Assembly (NCBI GenBank): GCA_009778785.1
Contig: WRFN01000002.1
Span: forward strand, 1 to 64,000
DNA: 64,000 nucleotides
Reading direction: 5' to 3'
Source of the DNA: Betaproteobacteria bacterium
Lineage (GTDB): Bacteria > Pseudomonadota > Gammaproteobacteria > Burkholderiales > Casimicrobiaceae
Part shown: positions 38,490 through 50,003 of the stretch, piece by piece
Layout: every line of letters starts with the position of its first letter
Numbering within the stretch: position 1 is the first letter of the stretch
Made by a program: the position numbers and the translations under genes
Notes under the pieces: model-generated
What the model saw: the letters and a program-made list of their open reading frames with translations, nothing else
Told to the model about the DNA's origin: nothing
Database searches by the model: none

Positions 38490-39137
38490 TTATTGCCCCC
38501 CTTCTTTTTCCGGCGACGGCTCGGCCGTGCTTTGTTCTGGCGCTTCCGTTTCTGCCGCCATGGATACCACTCGCAAACGGCTCTCGCGGGTCACGGCGAC
38601 TTGTTCCGCCGGGTCTTGCCGCTTGGCAAAACGGTTTTGCCGATGCGTCAAGACAATCGCCGCGATCATCCCGACCAGCAAGAGCACCGCAATCAGTTCC
38701 AGCGAATACAGGTATTGCCCGAACAGCAGTTTGCCCAATTCGCGCGTGTTCTCCATCGAGGCCGAGGCGACGGGCATCGTCGTATCTTTCATCTTGACGC
38801 CACGCATAATCAGCAAGGCAATCTCCACCAGCATCACGGCGCCCAGAATCACCGCCGGCACCAGATGGCGCTGCCAGCGCGGCGTCCATTTTTGCTGCCG
38901 CGCATCGAGCATCATCACGACGAACAGGAACAACACCATCACTGCGCCGACGTAAATCACCACCAGCGCCAAGCCCAAAAACTCGGCGCCCAACGTGATC
39001 CAGATCGCCGCCATCGTGAACAGGGTTTGCGCCAGCGCCATTGCCGCGTGCACCGGATGCTGCATGATCACGACGCGCACGGCAGACGCCAGCAGGATCA
39101 CTGCAAAAACGTAGAAAAGAATCGCTGAGAAGCTCAT
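38490..39137 (-). CDS. nuoJ: NADH-quinone oxidoreductase subunit J
   Basis: 215 residues, five membrane segments. [25 protein letters not shown] is the conserved third-helix region of this subunit. A charged tail (Glu/Pro-rich, ending PSPEKEGGQ) follows the last helix. Start ATG 39137 ([11 protein letters not shown]) is chosen over a longer frame with no hydrophobic match. Confidence 0.96.
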   Translation of the reverse strand: MSFSAILFYVFAVILLASAVRVVIMQHPVHAAMALAQTLFTMAAIWITLGAEFLGLALVVIYVGAVMVLFLFVVMMLDARQQKWTPRWQRHLVPAVILGAVMLVEIALLIMRGVKMKDTTMPVASASMENTRELGKLLFGQYLYSLELIAVLLLVGMIAAIVLTHRQNRFAKRQDPAEQVAVTRESRLRVVSMAAETEAPEQSTAEPSPEKEGGQ

Positions 39138-39156
39138 ATCGTTGCCGGCCTTTGTA

Positions 39157-39645
39157 TCATCGGTAAGGAGCGTCTTCTTCCAGACTCTTGGCAATTTGCG
39201 CCTCGTAACGGTCGCCGATCGCCAGTAGCATGCCCTTGGTAAAACATAAATCGCTGTGCTGCTCGCCGTGGTATTCGTAAATCCGCGTCAACACAATCGA
39301 ATCAACCGGGCAGCTTTCCATGCACAGCCCGCAATAAATACACTTGCTCAAATCGACATCGTAACGCGTCGTGCGGCGCGAGCCGTCTTCGCGCTCAGCC
39401 AGATCGATCGTGATCGCCAGCGCCGGGCACACCGCTTCGCACAGCTTGCAAGCAATGCAGCGCTCTTCACCGTTCGGATAACGACGCAGCGCATGCAGCC
39501 CCCGGAAACGCGGACTTTGCGGCGTTTTTTCTTCCGGAACGAGCACCGTAAATTTCGGCTTGAACATCCGCAGGAAGGTCAGCTTCAAACCGCTGAGCAA
39601 TTCCAGCAACAGCCACGTTTTCAAAAAGCGCTGCAACCGATTCAT
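39157..39645 (-). CDS. nuoI: NADH-quinone oxidoreductase subunit I
   Basis: 162 residues. Two 4Fe-4S motifs, [12 protein letters not shown] (residues ~63-74) and [12 protein letters not shown] (~102-113), carry the N6a and N6b clusters that pass electrons toward NuoB. The start at 39645 overlaps the nuoH stop by 4 bp; the much longer open frame is a shadow of nuoH. Confidence 0.97.
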   Translation of the reverse strand: MNRLQRFLKTWLLLELLSGLKLTFLRMFKPKFTVLVPEEKTPQSPRFRGLHALRRYPNGEERCIACKLCEAVCPALAITIDLAEREDGSRRTTRYDVDLSKCIYCGLCMESCPVDSIVLTRIYEYHGEQHSDLCFTKGMLLAIGDRYEAQIAKSLEEDAPYR

Positions 39646-40706
39646 GCGCCGCCTCCGAACAACGATGACCACTTGACCCCTATCGCCACGACGACGATCC
39701 ACACCAGCGTCAGCGGAATGAATACTTTCCAGCCAAGCCGCATGATTTGATCGTAACGATAGCGCGGGAAACTCGCCCGCACCCAAAGGAAGATGAACAG
39801 CAATCCCGCGATTTTGAGCGCCAACCACAGGAAGCCATCGCCCAGCGGCGCCATCCCGCTGATCTTCAACTCGTTGAAGAACGACAACGGCGCCATCCAG
39901 CCGCCGAGGAACAAGGTTGCCGCCAGCGCCGACACCAGAATCATGTTCATGTATTCGGCGAGGAAGAAGAGTGCAAACACAATCCCCGAATACTCGACGT
40001 GGAAACCGGCGACCAGTTCGGATTCGCCTTCCGCCATATCGAACGGGTGACGGTTGGTTTCGGCAATGCCCGAAATGAAATAGACGACGAACAACGGCAG
40101 CAGCGGCCACACATGCCAGTGCCAGAAGCTGCCCGTCTGATGGCGAACGATGTCGCCCAAGTTCAGCGTGCCCGTCAGCAGAATCACGCCGACCAGCGCA
40201 AAGCCCATCGCCAGTTCGTAAGAAATCAATTGCGCGGTCGAACGCAGCGCGCCGAGCAGCGCGTAGCGCGAATTGGAAGCCCAGCCCGCCAGAATAATGC
40301 CGTAAACACCGAGCGAACTCATCAACATGATGTACAGCAAACCGGCATTGAGATCGGCCAGCCACACGTTTTCCGAGAACGGCATCGTTCCCCAAGCCGC
40401 CACTGCCGGCGCCAGCGTCAAGAGCGGCGCGAAGCGGAACAGCACGCGGTTGGCGCGCGCCGGAATCACCACTTCTTTCAGCAACATCTTCAACACGTCG
40501 GCGAACGGTTGCAAGAGGCCGTAGGGGCCGACGCGAACCGGGCCGATACGCGATTGCATCGCGCCGATCACGCGCCGTTCAGCCAGAGTCAGAAATGCGA
40601 CGCACAAAATCAGCGGTAACGTGATCGCGACGATTTTGATCATCGTCCAGATCAACAAGCCCGGCGCGCCCAGACCGCCAAAGAAATCTGCCAGCCACTG
40701 GATCAT
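39642..40706 (-). CDS. nuoH: NADH-quinone oxidoreductase subunit H
   Basis: 354 residues, eight membrane segments. [38 protein letters not shown] is the clear family signature (quinone-cavity loop), and [23 protein letters not shown] marks the E-rich channel entrance. Start [11 protein letters not shown] at 40706; overlaps both neighbours by 4 bp. Confidence 0.97.
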   Translation of the reverse strand: MIQWLADFFGGLGAPGLLIWTMIKIVAITLPLILCVAFLTLAERRVIGAMQSRIGPVRVGPYGLLQPFADVLKMLLKEVVIPARANRVLFRFAPLLTLAPAVAAWGTMPFSENVWLADLNAGLLYIMLMSSLGVYGIILAGWASNSRYALLGALRSTAQLISYELAMGFALVGVILLTGTLNLGDIVRHQTGSFWHWHVWPLLPLFVVYFISGIAETNRHPFDMAEGESELVAGFHVEYSGIVFALFFLAEYMNMILVSALAATLFLGGWMAPLSFFNELKISGMAPLGDGFLWLALKIAGLLFIFLWVRASFPRYRYDQIMRLGWKVFIPLTLVWIVVVAIGVKWSSLFGGGA

Positions 40707-43084
40707 GATGCCGCCTCCAGATGGAATTCTCCACACACATCGAAACCGGCAGTCAACGGATGCGCCATATCGAAGCGCACCGTGTTCGTCGGTAACCTGT
40801 CATCGCACACCCAGAACAACAATGCTTCGGTGGCGTTTTTGCCTTGCGTTATCCGCACCATCCTGCCTTTGACGAGACCCAGTCGCGCCGCCAGCGCCGC
40901 ATTCATCGCGGCCTTCGGCGATGCTGCCAACGGCGTGCACTGCAACGAAGTCGCGCGCCGCACCAGAGGATCGGCGTGATAAATCGGCACTCCGGCAACA
41001 CGTTCGATCGTTTTCTCTGCTGCTTGCGGCAAAGTCGATAGCACGCTGTCAATTCTATTCGACAATCGCGCCGTCACGCTGTCTGCCGATGGCACACATG
41101 AGGCGCGCACTTCATCCGGTTCCATTTCGGTAAATGGTTGACCGAGCAATCCGGCCAGCGCAGCGATCACGCGCCAACCCGGCCGCGTTTCGCCAAGCGG
41201 CGGCGCTACGCCATAAAACGATTGGGCGCGTCCTTCCATGTTGATGAATGTCCCCGACGTTTCGGTGAACGGCGCGATCGGCAACACGATATCGGGCAAC
41301 GCGCTTTCTTCCGACGGACGGAAAGGCGAAAGCGAAAGCACAAAGTCGGCTTGTTCCATTGCCGCCCGCGCCGTACTGCCTTGAGCAACATCAAACGGCA
41401 CTTCCGTGTGCAACAACACATACGCTTTGCGCGGTTGTTCCAGCATCGCGCGCGCGTTCAAACCATTTTTCTGCGGCTGCGCTCCCGCCAGCGCCGCGCC
41501 GACACTGTTGGCCGCTTCCGGCAGCACGCCGAACGTCACCTTCGTGTATTCGGCCAGACGTTGCGCTAACGTATGCAAGAGCGCCGCTTCGCTGTGTTGT
41601 TGCGCGAAGCTGCCGAGGAAAATCGCCGAACGCTCCGGCGTGTTCAACAATGAGCGAACCATCGCTGCATCGGCTACCGACGGCGTGATTCCCTGCAACG
41701 CGGTCGGCAACGTTTGCTCGACTTTCGCTTCCCGATGCGCCGCGACGACCAGCGCCGCCAAGGCCGACGCCACTTGCGAAGGCGCCACCACTTTTTCGTG
41801 CGCCAACGGCAACATCCAGTCGGAAGGCATCGAATGAAGACTTGAAATAACCGCGCCGCGCCGCGCCGCTTGCCGCACCCGCGCCGCCAGCAGCGGCTGA
41901 TCGTGACGCAAGAAGCTGCCGACGAACAACGCCGCTTTCAGTTTTGACACATCCGCAATCGGCATACCGAGCCACGGCACTTGCGACGGTTGGAACGCGT
42001 GTGAAAAATCTTGTTGGCGCAAACGATGATCGATATTGTCGCAACCGAGCGCTCGCATCAGACGCGACAACAAGGTCGCTTCTTCGAGCGTAGCGTGCGG
42101 TGAAATCAAAACGCCGAGCGATTCGCAGCCATCGCGCTCCATGATGTTCTTGAGACGCGCCGCCGCCAACGGTAACGCTTCTTGCCAATCGGCTTCAATC
42201 AGCACGCCGTCTTTCTTGACCAGCGGTTTCGTCAAACGCGCTTCGCTGTTCAACGCCTCATAGGAGAAACGATCCCGATCCGACAGCCAGCATTCGTTGA
42301 CCGCTTCGTTTTCAAGCGGTTGCACCCGCACCACCTGATTGCGCCGAAGTTGAACAATCAGGTTGGCACCCAGCGCATCGTGCGGCGATACCGATTTGCG
42401 CCGCGACAATTCCCAAGTGCGCGCCTGATAGCGGAATGGCTTTGAGGTCAGCGCGCCGACCGGACACAGATCGATCATGTTGCCGGACAATTCCGATTCC
42501 ACCGTGTCGTTGATGAACGGCGTGATCTGAGCGCGATCGCCGCGATAAATCATACCCAATTCCATCTGACCGGCGATTTCATCGCCGAAACGCACACAGC
42601 GCGTACATTGAATGCAGCGACTCATCTCAGCGGCGGAAACCAGCGGCCCCATTTCTTTTCCGGGCACGACCCGCTTGTTTTCGCGATACTGCGAAGTGCC
42701 TTTGCCGTAACCGACCGCCATATCTTGCAACTGACACTCGCCGCCCTGATCACAGATCGGGCAATCGAGCGGATGGTTGATCAGCAGAAACTCCATCACG
42801 CTTTGCTGCGCCGCCAGCGCGATTTCGCTGCGCGTCCATACTTTCATTCCTTCGGACACCGGCGTTGCACACGCGGGCACCGGCTTGGGGAATTTCTCGA
42901 CTTGCACCAGACACATCCGGCAACTGGCGGCCAGCGACAGTTTTTTGTGATAGCAGAAGTGCGGAATGAATTCCTTGATTTCCTGCGCCGCTTCCATCAC
43001 CGTGCTGCCCGGCGGCATTTGCACCGGCTTGCCGTTGATTTGCAGGTTGAGCCAGCCGCTCTTGTCGATAACGATTTCAGACAT
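40703..43084 (-). CDS. nuoG: NADH-quinone oxidoreductase subunit G
   Basis: 793 residues. Iron-sulfur N-terminus: 2Fe-2S cysteines in [18 protein letters not shown], the [18 protein letters not shown] segment with its C/H ligands, and [15 protein letters not shown] molybdopterin-oxidoreductase-like domain without visible catalytic function fills the rest. Start ATG 43084 ([18 protein letters not shown]); it overlaps nuoF by 8 bp and nuoH by 4 bp. Confidence 0.96.
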   Translation of the reverse strand: MSEIVIDKSGWLNLQINGKPVQMPPGSTVMEAAQEIKEFIPHFCYHKKLSLAASCRMCLVQVEKFPKPVPACATPVSEGMKVWTRSEIALAAQQSVMEFLLINHPLDCPICDQGGECQLQDMAVGYGKGTSQYRENKRVVPGKEMGPLVSAAEMSRCIQCTRCVRFGDEIAGQMELGMIYRGDRAQITPFINDTVESELSGNMIDLCPVGALTSKPFRYQARTWELSRRKSVSPHDALGANLIVQLRRNQVVRVQPLENEAVNECWLSDRDRFSYEALNSEARLTKPLVKKDGVLIEADWQEALPLAAARLKNIMERDGCESLGVLISPHATLEEATLLSRLMRALGCDNIDHRLRQQDFSHAFQPSQVPWLGMPIADVSKLKAALFVGSFLRHDQPLLAARVRQAARRGAVISSLHSMPSDWMLPLAHEKVVAPSQVASALAALVVAAHREAKVEQTLPTALQGITPSVADAAMVRSLLNTPERSAIFLGSFAQQHSEAALLHTLAQRLAEYTKVTFGVLPEAANSVGAALAGAQPQKNGLNARAMLEQPRKAYVLLHTEVPFDVAQGSTARAAMEQADFVLSLSPFRPSEESALPDIVLPIAPFTETSGTFINMEGRAQSFYGVAPPLGETRPGWRVIAALAGLLGQPFTEMEPDEVRASCVPSADSVTARLSNRIDSVLSTLPQAAEKTIERVAGVPIYHADPLVRRATSLQCTPLAASPKAAMNAALAARLGLVKGRMVRITQGKNATEALLFWVCDDRLPTNTVRFDMAHPLTAGFDVCGEFHLEAAS

Positions 43085-44369
43085 GATCGGCCACCTGGCA
43101 ACGATGGTGTTCGATGTGATACTCGAACTCGTCGCGGAAATGTTTGACAAAACTGCGCACCGGCATCGCCGCCGCATCGCCCAGCGCGCAAATCGTACGT
43201 CCCATGATGTTGTGCGCAACGCGGTCGAGCGCGTCAACATCGCCGGGGCGACCTTCGCCGTGTTCGATCCGGTGAATGATATGCGCCAGCCAGCCGGTAC
43301 CTTCGCGGCACGGCGTACACTGGCCGCACGATTCTTCGTGATAAAACTCGGACAAACGCATCAGGCTGCGCACCATGCAGCGCGTTTCATCCATCACAAT
43401 CACTGCGCCCGAACCCATCATCGAACCGGCTTTCGCAATCGAATCGTAATCGAGGTCGGTTTCCATCATGATCGCCCCCGGTAATACTGGCGAAGACGAA
43501 CCGCCAGGAATCACCGCTTTCAACTTTCTTCCGCCGCGCACGCCGCCGGCCATTTCCAGCAACTTCGCAAACGGCGCGCCCAAGCGCAACTCGTAATTAC
43601 CGGGGCGCTCAACGTCGCCCGATACTGAAAATATCTTGGTGCCGCCGGCGTTCGGTCGGCCGAGATCGAGGAACCACTGACCACCGTTTCTGAGAATGAG
43701 CGGCACGCAGGCGAGCGTTTCGACGTTGTTGATCGTCGTCGGCTTGCCGTACAAACCGACGTTGGCCGGGAACGGTGGTTTGTAGCGCGACTGTCCCTTC
43801 TTGCCTTCGAGCGATTCGAGCAAGGCCGTTTCTTCGCCGCAAATGTAAGCGCCGAAGCCGTGATGGTTAAAGAGTTCAAACGAAAAATCACTGCCCATGA
43901 TGCGCTGGCCGATAACGCCCGCGGCGCGCGCTTCCTCGATCGCTTCTTCACAGCGCTCATAGACATCCCAGATCTCGCCGTGAATGTAGATGTAGCCGCA
44001 CGCGCAACCCATCACATAGGCGGCAATGGCCATGCCTTCGATCACCGAATGCGGATTGAAACGCAGAATGTCGCGATCCTTGAACGTCCCCGGTTCACCT
44101 TCGTCGGCATTACAGACGACGTATTTTTCAGGCGCGCCACGCGGCATGAAGCCCCACTTCATCCCGGTCGGGAAACCTGCCCCGCCCCGTCCGCGCAATG
44201 CCGAGAGTTTGATTTCAGCCAACACTTGATCCGGCGGCGTACCGGCGGTCAAAATAGCTTTGAGCGCTTCGTAACCGCCGCGCGCAACGTAATCTTCGAT
44301 CCGCCAGTTGTCGCCGGTCAACCGCGCCATCAACACCGCATCGGAGCCGTAATCGAGAAAGGCAGTCAT
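43077..44369 (-). CDS. nuoF: NADH-quinone oxidoreductase subunit F
   Basis: 430 residues. NADH- and FMN-binding subunit: [18 protein letters not shown] for [20 protein letters not shown] for FMN, and the N3 4Fe-4S motif [15 protein letters not shown] near residue 350. First electron acceptor of complex I. Start ATG 44369 overlaps the nuoE stop by 4 bp. Confidence 0.97.
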   Translation of the reverse strand: MTAFLDYGSDAVLMARLTGDNWRIEDYVARGGYEALKAILTAGTPPDQVLAEIKLSALRGRGGAGFPTGMKWGFMPRGAPEKYVVCNADEGEPGTFKDRDILRFNPHSVIEGMAIAAYVMGCACGYIYIHGEIWDVYERCEEAIEEARAAGVIGQRIMGSDFSFELFNHHGFGAYICGEETALLESLEGKKGQSRYKPPFPANVGLYGKPTTINNVETLACVPLILRNGGQWFLDLGRPNAGGTKIFSVSGDVERPGNYELRLGAPFAKLLEMAGGVRGGRKLKAVIPGGSSSPVLPGAIMMETDLDYDSIAKAGSMMGSGAVIVMDETRCMVRSLMRLSEFYHEESCGQCTPCREGTGWLAHIIHRIEHGEGRPGDVDALDRVAHNIMGRTICALGDAAAMPVRSFVKHFRDEFEYHIEHHRCQVADHV

Positions 44370-44872
44370 TCTTGACGCTCCTTTTGCGCTGCTTCATCGC
44401 GCAACTGCGCGAGCAGCGCGTCGATTTGCGGCGGCATCATCTTGCAGCACATCCGCTGATGGCCAGTGAGCATCACCGGCGCTTCCTGACAGGCGCCCAT
44501 ACATTCGCCTTGCAGCAACGTGAACATGCCGTCCGGCGTCGTTTCGTTCCAGCCGATCTTCAATGTTTCTTGCAAATGGCGCGCCGCCACATCGGAACCT
44601 TGCAACGAGCACGGCAAGTTGGTGCATAAGGTCAACACATAACGTCCCACCGGCTTCAAGTGATACATCGTGTAAAACGACGCCACTTCATAGACGGCCA
44701 CCGGCGGCATGCCCAGATATTCCGCCACTTCACGCAGCGATTCGGGCGAAAGCCAGCCGCGCTCTTCCTGCACGATCGTCAGTGCTGCCATCACCGCCGA
44801 TTGTTTCCGGCCCACCGGATACTTGGCAATGGCTTTGTCGATCTTTTGACAGGCAACAGCGGAAAGCGGCAT
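44366..44872 (-). CDS. nuoE: NADH-quinone oxidoreductase subunit E
   Basis: 168 residues, thioredoxin-like 2Fe-2S (N1a) subunit with ligands in [11 protein letters not shown] and [12 protein letters not shown] start at [12 protein letters not shown] (44872), with GAGG at proper distance; ATG 44878 lies too close to that site. Forms the NADH-oxidising module with NuoF and NuoG. Confidence 0.95.
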   Translation of the reverse strand: MPLSAVACQKIDKAIAKYPVGRKQSAVMAALTIVQEERGWLSPESLREVAEYLGMPPVAVYEVASFYTMYHLKPVGRYVLTLCTNLPCSLQGSDVAARHLQETLKIGWNETTPDGMFTLLQGECMGACQEAPVMLTGHQRMCCKMMPPQIDALLAQLRDEAAQKERQE

Positions 44873-44885
44873 CGTCATTCCTCTC

Positions 44886-46133
44886 TTAACGGTCCACAGA
44901 ACCGAAAACAATATCGTAAGTACCGATCAGCGCCACCACGTCAGACAACATGTGTCCGGGCGCCATCGCCGCCAGCATCGACAAATGCACGAAGTCCGGC
45001 GTGTGCAGTCTGGCGCGGAACGGCTTGTTGCCGCCGTCGGAAAGAAGGTACACACCCAATTCGCCCTTTGGATGTTCAACCGCCGCATACGCTTCGCCCG
45101 CCGGAACGGGGAAACCTTCGGTAAACAGTTTGAAGTGGTGAATCAGCGCTTCCATGTCGGCCTTCATTTCGGCGCGCGGCGGCGGCGCAATTTTGCGGTC
45201 GTCGGAAATCACCGGCCCCGGGTTGGCGCGCAGCCAATCAACGCATTGCAACACCAGACGAACCGATTGCCGACATTCTTCCATCCGCACCAGATAGCGG
45301 TCGTAACAATCACCGCCGGTACCCACCGGAATGTCGAAATCGAGTTTTTCATAAACCGCGTAAGGCTGTTTCTTGCGCAAATCCCAGGCAACCCCGGAGG
45401 CGCGCAACATCGGCCCCGTACAACCCAGCGCCACAGCTTGATCGGTCGGCACCACGCCGATACCGACGGTGCGCTGTTTCCAGATACGGTTGTCGGTCAG
45501 CAGCGTTTCGATATCGTCCACGCGCGCCGGCAACTGCTTGGCAAAATCTTCAATGAAATCGAGCACCGACCCTTGCCGGTTGGCGTTCTTCTTCGCTAAC
45601 TCGCTGGCGCTGCGCAACGACGACTGGTATTGCGGCATCTTGTCGGCGAGGTCACGATAAACGCCGCCAGGGCGGTAGTAATTGGGGTGCATGCGCGCGC
45701 CGCAAGTCGCTTCCAGAATGTCGAAAATGGATTCGCGCTCGCGAGCGCCGAACAGGAAAACCGTCATCGCGCCGAGGTCGAGCGCGCACGTTCCGACCCA
45801 CAGCATGTGATTCATGATCCGCGACAATTCGTCGAACATCACCCGCAGGTATTGCGCGCGAATCGGCACTTCGATTTGCAACAGTTTTTCAATCGCCAGA
45901 CAAAACGCGTGCTCGTTTGCCATCATCGAGCTGTAATCGAGCCGATCGACGTAAGGCAACGCTTGCAAATAGGTTTTGTGCTCCATCAATTTTTCGGTGC
46001 CGCGATGCAGCAAGCCGATATGAGGATCGGCGCGCACCACCACTTCGCCATCCAGTTCGAGCACGAGACGCAACACGCCGTGTGCCGACGGGTGTTGCGG
46101 TCCGAAATTGAGTTGATAATGATGTTCGCTCAT
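44886..46133 (-). CDS. nuoD: NADH-quinone oxidoreductase subunit D
   Basis: 415 residues, the 49-kDa-type subunit that forms the quinone site with NuoB. Marks: [54 protein letters not shown] and the C-terminal [14 protein letters not shown]. Start [12 protein letters not shown] at 46133; it lies 8 bp beyond nuoC. Confidence 0.97.
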   Translation of the reverse strand: MSEHHYQLNFGPQHPSAHGVLRLVLELDGEVVVRADPHIGLLHRGTEKLMEHKTYLQALPYVDRLDYSSMMANEHAFCLAIEKLLQIEVPIRAQYLRVMFDELSRIMNHMLWVGTCALDLGAMTVFLFGARERESIFDILEATCGARMHPNYYRPGGVYRDLADKMPQYQSSLRSASELAKKNANRQGSVLDFIEDFAKQLPARVDDIETLLTDNRIWKQRTVGIGVVPTDQAVALGCTGPMLRASGVAWDLRKKQPYAVYEKLDFDIPVGTGGDCYDRYLVRMEECRQSVRLVLQCVDWLRANPGPVISDDRKIAPPPRAEMKADMEALIHHFKLFTEGFPVPAGEAYAAVEHPKGELGVYLLSDGGNKPFRARLHTPDFVHLSMLAAMAPGHMLSDVVALIGTYDIVFGSVDR

Positions 46134-46141
46134 TTTCGGTC

Positions 46142-46768
46142 TCAACGCGGGGTTTCGGCAGGAGGCAGCGACATCGGCTTCTCGTCGCCGTAATGCGGTT
46201 CACGAACGATGCGCGGCACGTTGTCGCGCGGTTCGATCGTGACCGGCTCGTAAATCACTTTTTTCTGTTCCGGATCGTAGCGCATTTCCACATGGCCCGT
46301 CAGCGGAAAATCTTTGCGGAACGGATAGCCGGTGAAGTCGTAATCGGTGAGAATCCGGCGCAGATCGGGATGGCCGTCAAAAACGATGCCGAACATATCG
46401 AAGCACTCGCGCTCCAGCCAGTTGGCCGACAGCCACAGCGGCACCATCGAAGGAACCGCCGGTTCCTTTTCGTTTTCGATGAAAGCGCGAACGCGCAACC
46501 GCCAGTTGTGGCGGGTGGACAGCAAATGATAAACCACCGCAAAGCGCGGCGCGCTCGGATCGCGACCCGTGAAACCCTGATAATCGACGCCGGTCATATC
46601 CGCCAGCGCATCGAACGAACAATCCGCCGCATCGCGCAACTGTCTCATCGTTGCCGACAGCTTCGCCAGCGGCACTTCCAGCGTCAACTCCTGAAATGCC
46701 TCAGTGAGATTGGCGCCGCCGAACATCTTGACCAGCACGTTTTTGAGTTGTGACAGCGGCGGTCTCAT
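46142..46768 (-). CDS. nuoC: NADH-quinone oxidoreductase subunit C
   Basis: 208 residues, 30-kDa-type subunit: [41 protein letters not shown], and [19 protein letters not shown]. Separate from nuoD, as in most betaproteobacteria (fused in E. coli). Overlaps nuoB by 4 bp. Confidence 0.96.
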   Translation of the reverse strand: MRPPLSQLKNVLVKMFGGANLTEAFQELTLEVPLAKLSATMRQLRDAADCSFDALADMTGVDYQGFTGRDPSAPRFAVVYHLLSTRHNWRLRVRAFIENEKEPAVPSMVPLWLSANWLERECFDMFGIVFDGHPDLRRILTDYDFTGYPFRKDFPLTGHVEMRYDPEQKKVIYEPVTIEPRDNVPRIVREPHYGDEKPMSLPPAETPR

Positions 46769-47319
46769 GAGCGTTTCACCGTTCTCGTCCGCCAGATTTT
46801 ATTCTGCAATTGCAAAACGCCGTAAACCAACGCTTCCGCCGTCGGCGGACAACCCGGCACATAAATATCGACCGGGACAATGCGGTCGCAACCGCGCACG
46901 ACCGAATAAGAATAATGGTAATAGCCGCCGCCATTGGCGCACGATCCCATCGAGATCACCCAACGCGGCTCGGCCATCTGGTCATACACCCGCCGCAGTG
47001 CGGGCGCCATTTTATTGCACAGGGTGCCGGCGACGATCATCACGTCCGACTGCCGCGGGCTGGGGCGAAAGATCGTCCCGAAACGGTCGAGATCATAGCG
47101 CGCCGCGCCCGAATTCATCATTTCCATCGCGCAACATGCCAGACCGAAAGTCATCGGCCACATCGAGCCGTCGCGCGCCCACGCCATTACCCCGCCGCGT
47201 GCCCAATCGATCAGACTGGCCGACGAAGCAGTGACAAAGCCTTGTGACGCCACGTTTTCATTCAGTGTGTCGGCGGCGGCCTGATGTCCAGGCGTCAACG
47301 AGATCGGTTTCAATTCCAT
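46765..47319 (-). CDS. nuoB: NADH-quinone oxidoreductase subunit B
   Basis: 184 residues, carries cluster N2, the last in the electron chain. The ligands are in [24 protein letters not shown] and [12 protein letters not shown]. Start ATG 47319 ([11 protein letters not shown]) gives an N-terminus longer than the minimal family by ~25 residues. nuoA ends 10 bp upstream. Confidence 0.96.
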   Translation of the reverse strand: MELKPISLTPGHQAAADTLNENVASQGFVTASSASLIDWARGGVMAWARDGSMWPMTFGLACCAMEMMNSGAARYDLDRFGTIFRPSPRQSDVMIVAGTLCNKMAPALRRVYDQMAEPRWVISMGSCANGGGYYHYSYSVVRGCDRIVPVDIYVPGCPPTAEALVYGVLQLQNKIWRTRTVKRS

Positions 47320-47329
47320 GAGTCGGCTC

Positions 47330-47686
47330 TCAGTCCCACTCCAATGCCTTGCGGCGCCACTCGTAGGCAAGCCCCAAGCCCAGCAGCGCCAGGAAGAACA
47401 ACATTGCGACGAACCCGGCCGTGCCGATGTCCCGCAACGCTACCGCCCACGGCAACAGAAAAATAAGTTCGAGATCAAAAAGGATGAAGAGAATCGCTAC
47501 CAGATAGTAGCGAATGTTGAACGGTGAACGGGCGTCTTCCGTCGCATCGAAACCACACTCATAAGGCAACGCTTTTTCGGGGTCTTCACGCAGAGGCGAA
47601 AAAAGCAGATTCAACCCTATCATCGAAAGGCCGATCAAAACGCCCGAAATGATGATAAGAAGAATCGGAAAATAAATTCCCAACAT
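47330..47686 (-). CDS. nuoA: NADH-quinone oxidoreductase subunit A
   Basis: 118 residues, three membrane segments; [40 protein letters not shown] is the family core, including the conserved Cys of the quinone-site loop. First gene of the 14-gene nuo operon, which runs continuously to nuoN with gaps or overlaps under 25 bp. Confidence 0.96.
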   Translation of the reverse strand: MLGIYFPILLIIISGVLIGLSMIGLNLLFSPLREDPEKALPYECGFDATEDARSPFNIRYYLVAILFILFDLELIFLLPWAVALRDIGTAGFVAMLFFLALLGLGLAYEWRRKALEWD

Positions 47687-47697
47687 GCCACGTCTTT

Positions 47698-47844
47698 CTA
47701 GGTTGCATCTCTCAACCTGCTCGGTTCCCCATCACATAATCCGGCTACAGCTTCAACGTTGTATCTTCGGATTGTCCTGCGATGTCTCGTGAACAGGCTC
47801 CTGGTTGCCCGGTCTCGCCGAGCCAGCAACCCAAGACGTTTCAC
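47698..47844 (-). CDS. Possible 48-residue Arg-rich leader peptide upstream of nuoA
   Basis: GTG 47844 is preceded by GGAGG at good spacing (9 nt), and the frame runs 48 codons to TAG 11 bp before the nuoA start. The product (starting MKRLGLLARRDRAT) is about a quarter arginine and matches no family I know. It occupies most of the ~175-nt leader of the nuo transcript. A hairpin with GGTTGC/GCAACC arms lies within it. It may be a regulatory leader or a chance open frame. Confidence 0.3.
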   Translation of the reverse strand: MKRLGLLARRDRATRSLFTRHRRTIRRYNVEAVAGLCDGEPSRLRDAT

Positions 47845-47868
47845 CCTTTGCCTCCGATTGCTTTTTAA

Positions 47869-47877
47869 ATCATACCA
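47869..47877 (-). promoter_or_regulatory. Extended -10 promoter of the nuo operon
   Basis: On the minus strand TGGTATGAT (47877-47869) is an extended -10. No good -35 is seen. It would give a leader of about 175 nt before nuoA. The region from 47887 to 48125 beyond it is AT-rich, without a gene I can support; 48045-48080 resembles a dispersed CTCTCCC/GGGAGAGG-type intergenic repeat. Confidence 0.5.
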
Positions 47878-48125
47878 CTAATTTCAAAAAATAAAACCAT
47901 TTTAAAAGCGGGGGAATTCCATCGTCCGGCAAATCTCTTCCCTTATGAAATATGCTATTAATCGGTCATTTCGCTTTTTGAAAAACTGCATTCAAACATG
48001 AAGTGCAACATTGATGAATCGTTTATAGGATTGTGTTCCTTTCTCACTTATGGGAGAGGATGCCCGAAGAGCGAAAGAGGGTCACGTATCGTGTGTACTT
48101 GATCAAAGCAGCTTCATTTCCTCTT

Positions 48126-48638
48126 CTACAGAGCGCCCAATGCGCGCTCATACCTTTTTCGTTCTGCCTCAGAAAAGCAACAGAAAATCACTTCGCGGAT
48201 GCTTGGCAAACGCGCCAGCGCCTCCCGCACGGCGGAGATCGCACACGGCGCCGCCAACGCGGGCGGATAGCCGTAAACGCCAGTGCTGATGCAGGGGAAC
48301 GCGATGACTTCCACCCCGTTCTGAGCGGCAAGTTCTAAAGCGTTGCGGTAACAAGCAGCGAGTAACGCCGCTTCGTCGTGCTCACCGCCATGCCAGATGG
48401 GGCCGACGGTGTGAATCACGTGCCGCGCCGGCAATCGAAAGCCGGGAGAGATTTTTCCCTCGCCCGTGGCGCAACCATTCAGCGTGCGACAAAACGCCAG
48501 CAGTTCCGGCCCGGCTGCGCGATGAATCGCGCCATCGACCCCACCGCCGCCCAGCAGCGAGTTGTTGGCCGCGTTAACGATGGCGTCAACAGACAGTGTC
48601 GTGATATCGGCGTGAATGGCGCGTAGTGTAGCGGGCAT
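48126..48638 (-). CDS. Macrodomain ADP-ribose hydrolase (YmdB-like)
   Basis: 170 residues. Macrodomain core: [27 protein letters not shown] for the distal ribose and catalytic loop, and [12 protein letters not shown] for the phosphate loop. Members deacetylate O-acetyl-ADP-ribose and remove ADP-ribose from proteins; in E. coli YmdB also inhibits RNase III. It lies 244 bp beyond nrdB on the same strand and may be co-transcribed or independent. Start ATG 48638 ([13 protein letters not shown]) fits the family. Confidence 0.9.
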   Translation of the reverse strand: MPATLRAIHADITTLSVDAIVNAANNSLLGGGGVDGAIHRAAGPELLAFCRTLNGCATGEGKISPGFRLPARHVIHTVGPIWHGGEHDEAALLAACYRNALELAAQNGVEVIAFPCISTGVYGYPPALAAPCAISAVREALARLPSIREVIFCCFSEAERKRYERALGAL

Positions 48639-48881
48639 GGCGAAAACAGCAGAGAAAGCGTAAAGTATTTATTATCGCGCGTTTGCCGAAAAGAGGCCGT
48701 CTTTTGCGCTCAAATGGATTGATTCATTGGCAAGGTCAGGCATCATTTTCTGACCCCTGATACGTGTATAAAACGAAAGGTGGACACGGCGCTGTACGCC
48801 TCTGCTTACGCTACGCGAACTACGAAACGACGAATCTCTGGATTGTTTCATCGCTTCACCCTTCGCAATGACAGCGCAAAC

Positions 48882-49979
48882 TCAATCCCAACTCAACGTC
48901 CCGCCGGTCTGATACTCGGTTACCCGCGTCTCGAAGAAATTCTTTTCTTTCTTCAAGTCGATGACTTCCGACATCCACGGGAATGGATTGTCGGCGCCGG
49001 GGAAAAGCAGGTCGAGGCCGATCTGCTGGCAACGCCGGTTGGCGATGAAGCGCAGGTACTCCTTGAACATCAACGCATTGAGTCCCAACACGCCGCGCGG
49101 CATAGTGTCTTCCGCGTAAGCGTATTCGAGATCGACGGCTCTTCGGATGAGGCCGCTGATTTCCTGTCTGAATTCGGGCGTCCACAAATGCGGGTTTTCG
49201 AGTTTGATGGTGTTGATCATGTCGATGCCGAAATTGCAGTGCATCGACTCGTCGCGCAGGATGTATTGATATTGTTCGGACGCACCGACCAGTTTGTTCT
49301 GGCGGCCGAGCGCCAGAATTTGCACGAAGCCGACGTAGAAGAACAGTCCTTCCATGATGCAAGCGAAAACGATCAACGATTTGAGCAGCTTTTGATCGTT
49401 CTCGACGCTGCCGGTTTTGAATTGAGGATTGGTCAGCGTGTCGATGAACGGCATCAGGAAAGCGTCTTTTTCCGCAATCGACTTGATTTCGTGATAGGCG
49501 TTAAAAATTTCGCCTTCGTCGAGGCCGAGACTTTCCACGATGTATTGGTACGCATGAGTGTGGATCGCTTCGTCGAAAGCCTGCCGAAGAAGGTACTGAC
49601 GGCACTCCGGCGCAGTAATGTGGCGGTAGGTGCCGAGCACGATGTTGTTCGCCGCGAGCGAATCAGCGGTGGAGAAAAAGCCGAGGTTGCGAATGACGAT
49701 GAGGCGCTCGTCGTCGGTCAGCCCATTCGGATTTTTCCACAGTTCGATGTCGCGCTGCATATTCACTTCTTGCGGCATCCAGTGGTTCGCACAGCCCGCC
49801 AGATATTTGTCCCACGCCCAGTTGTATTTGAAAGGCACGAGTTGGTTGACGTCGGCCTTGCCGTTGATGATGAGTTTGTCTTCGACGCGCACGCGGCGGG
49901 TCTCGATGTGTCTGGCCGCGGCTTCGGCCAACGCGCGGTCGGCGGCGCTGGGAGCGGCAACTTCTTCAAAAGTCAACAT
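48882..49979 (-). CDS. nrdB: Class Ia ribonucleotide reductase beta subunit
   Basis: 365 residues. Houses the di-iron tyrosyl radical cofactor. Ligands by motif: D in [10 protein letters not shown] and H in [10 protein letters not shown] in MEGLFFY and E/H in [10 protein letters not shown]. The radical Tyr four residues after the His in DEAIHTHAY is present, so it is a class Ia/b-type radical protein rather than the Phe variant (Ic). GGAGAACGCT precedes ATG 49979. It lies 24 bp after nrdA. Confidence 0.96.
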   Translation of the reverse strand: MLTFEEVAAPSAADRALAEAAARHIETRRVRVEDKLIINGKADVNQLVPFKYNWAWDKYLAGCANHWMPQEVNMQRDIELWKNPNGLTDDERLIVIRNLGFFSTADSLAANNIVLGTYRHITAPECRQYLLRQAFDEAIHTHAYQYIVESLGLDEGEIFNAYHEIKSIAEKDAFLMPFIDTLTNPQFKTGSVENDQKLLKSLIVFACIMEGLFFYVGFVQILALGRQNKLVGASEQYQYILRDESMHCNFGIDMINTIKLENPHLWTPEFRQEISGLIRRAVDLEYAYAEDTMPRGVLGLNALMFKEYLRFIANRRCQQIGLDLLFPGADNPFPWMSEVIDLKKEKNFFETRVTEYQTGGTLSWD

Positions 49980-50003
49980 AGCGTTCTCCGTTTTCGTGTG
50001 GGT

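Noticed and set aside
47687-47880. Search for a tRNA (leucine) or secG upstream of nuoA
   Set aside because: Many betaproteobacteria have tpiA-secG-tRNA-Leu before nuoA, but no TTCGA-type T-loop or cloverleaf could be made from this stretch, and no secG-like frame is present.
48033-48338. 101-codon plus-strand frame beside the macrodomain gene
   Set aside because: Its first part resembles a CTCTCCC/GGGAGAGG intergenic repeat, and the rest is antisense to the macrodomain gene.
48882-49979. NrdB as a class Ic (radical-Tyr-lacking) protein
   Set aside because: The residue four after the His ligand in DEAIHTHAY is Tyr, so the radical site is present.
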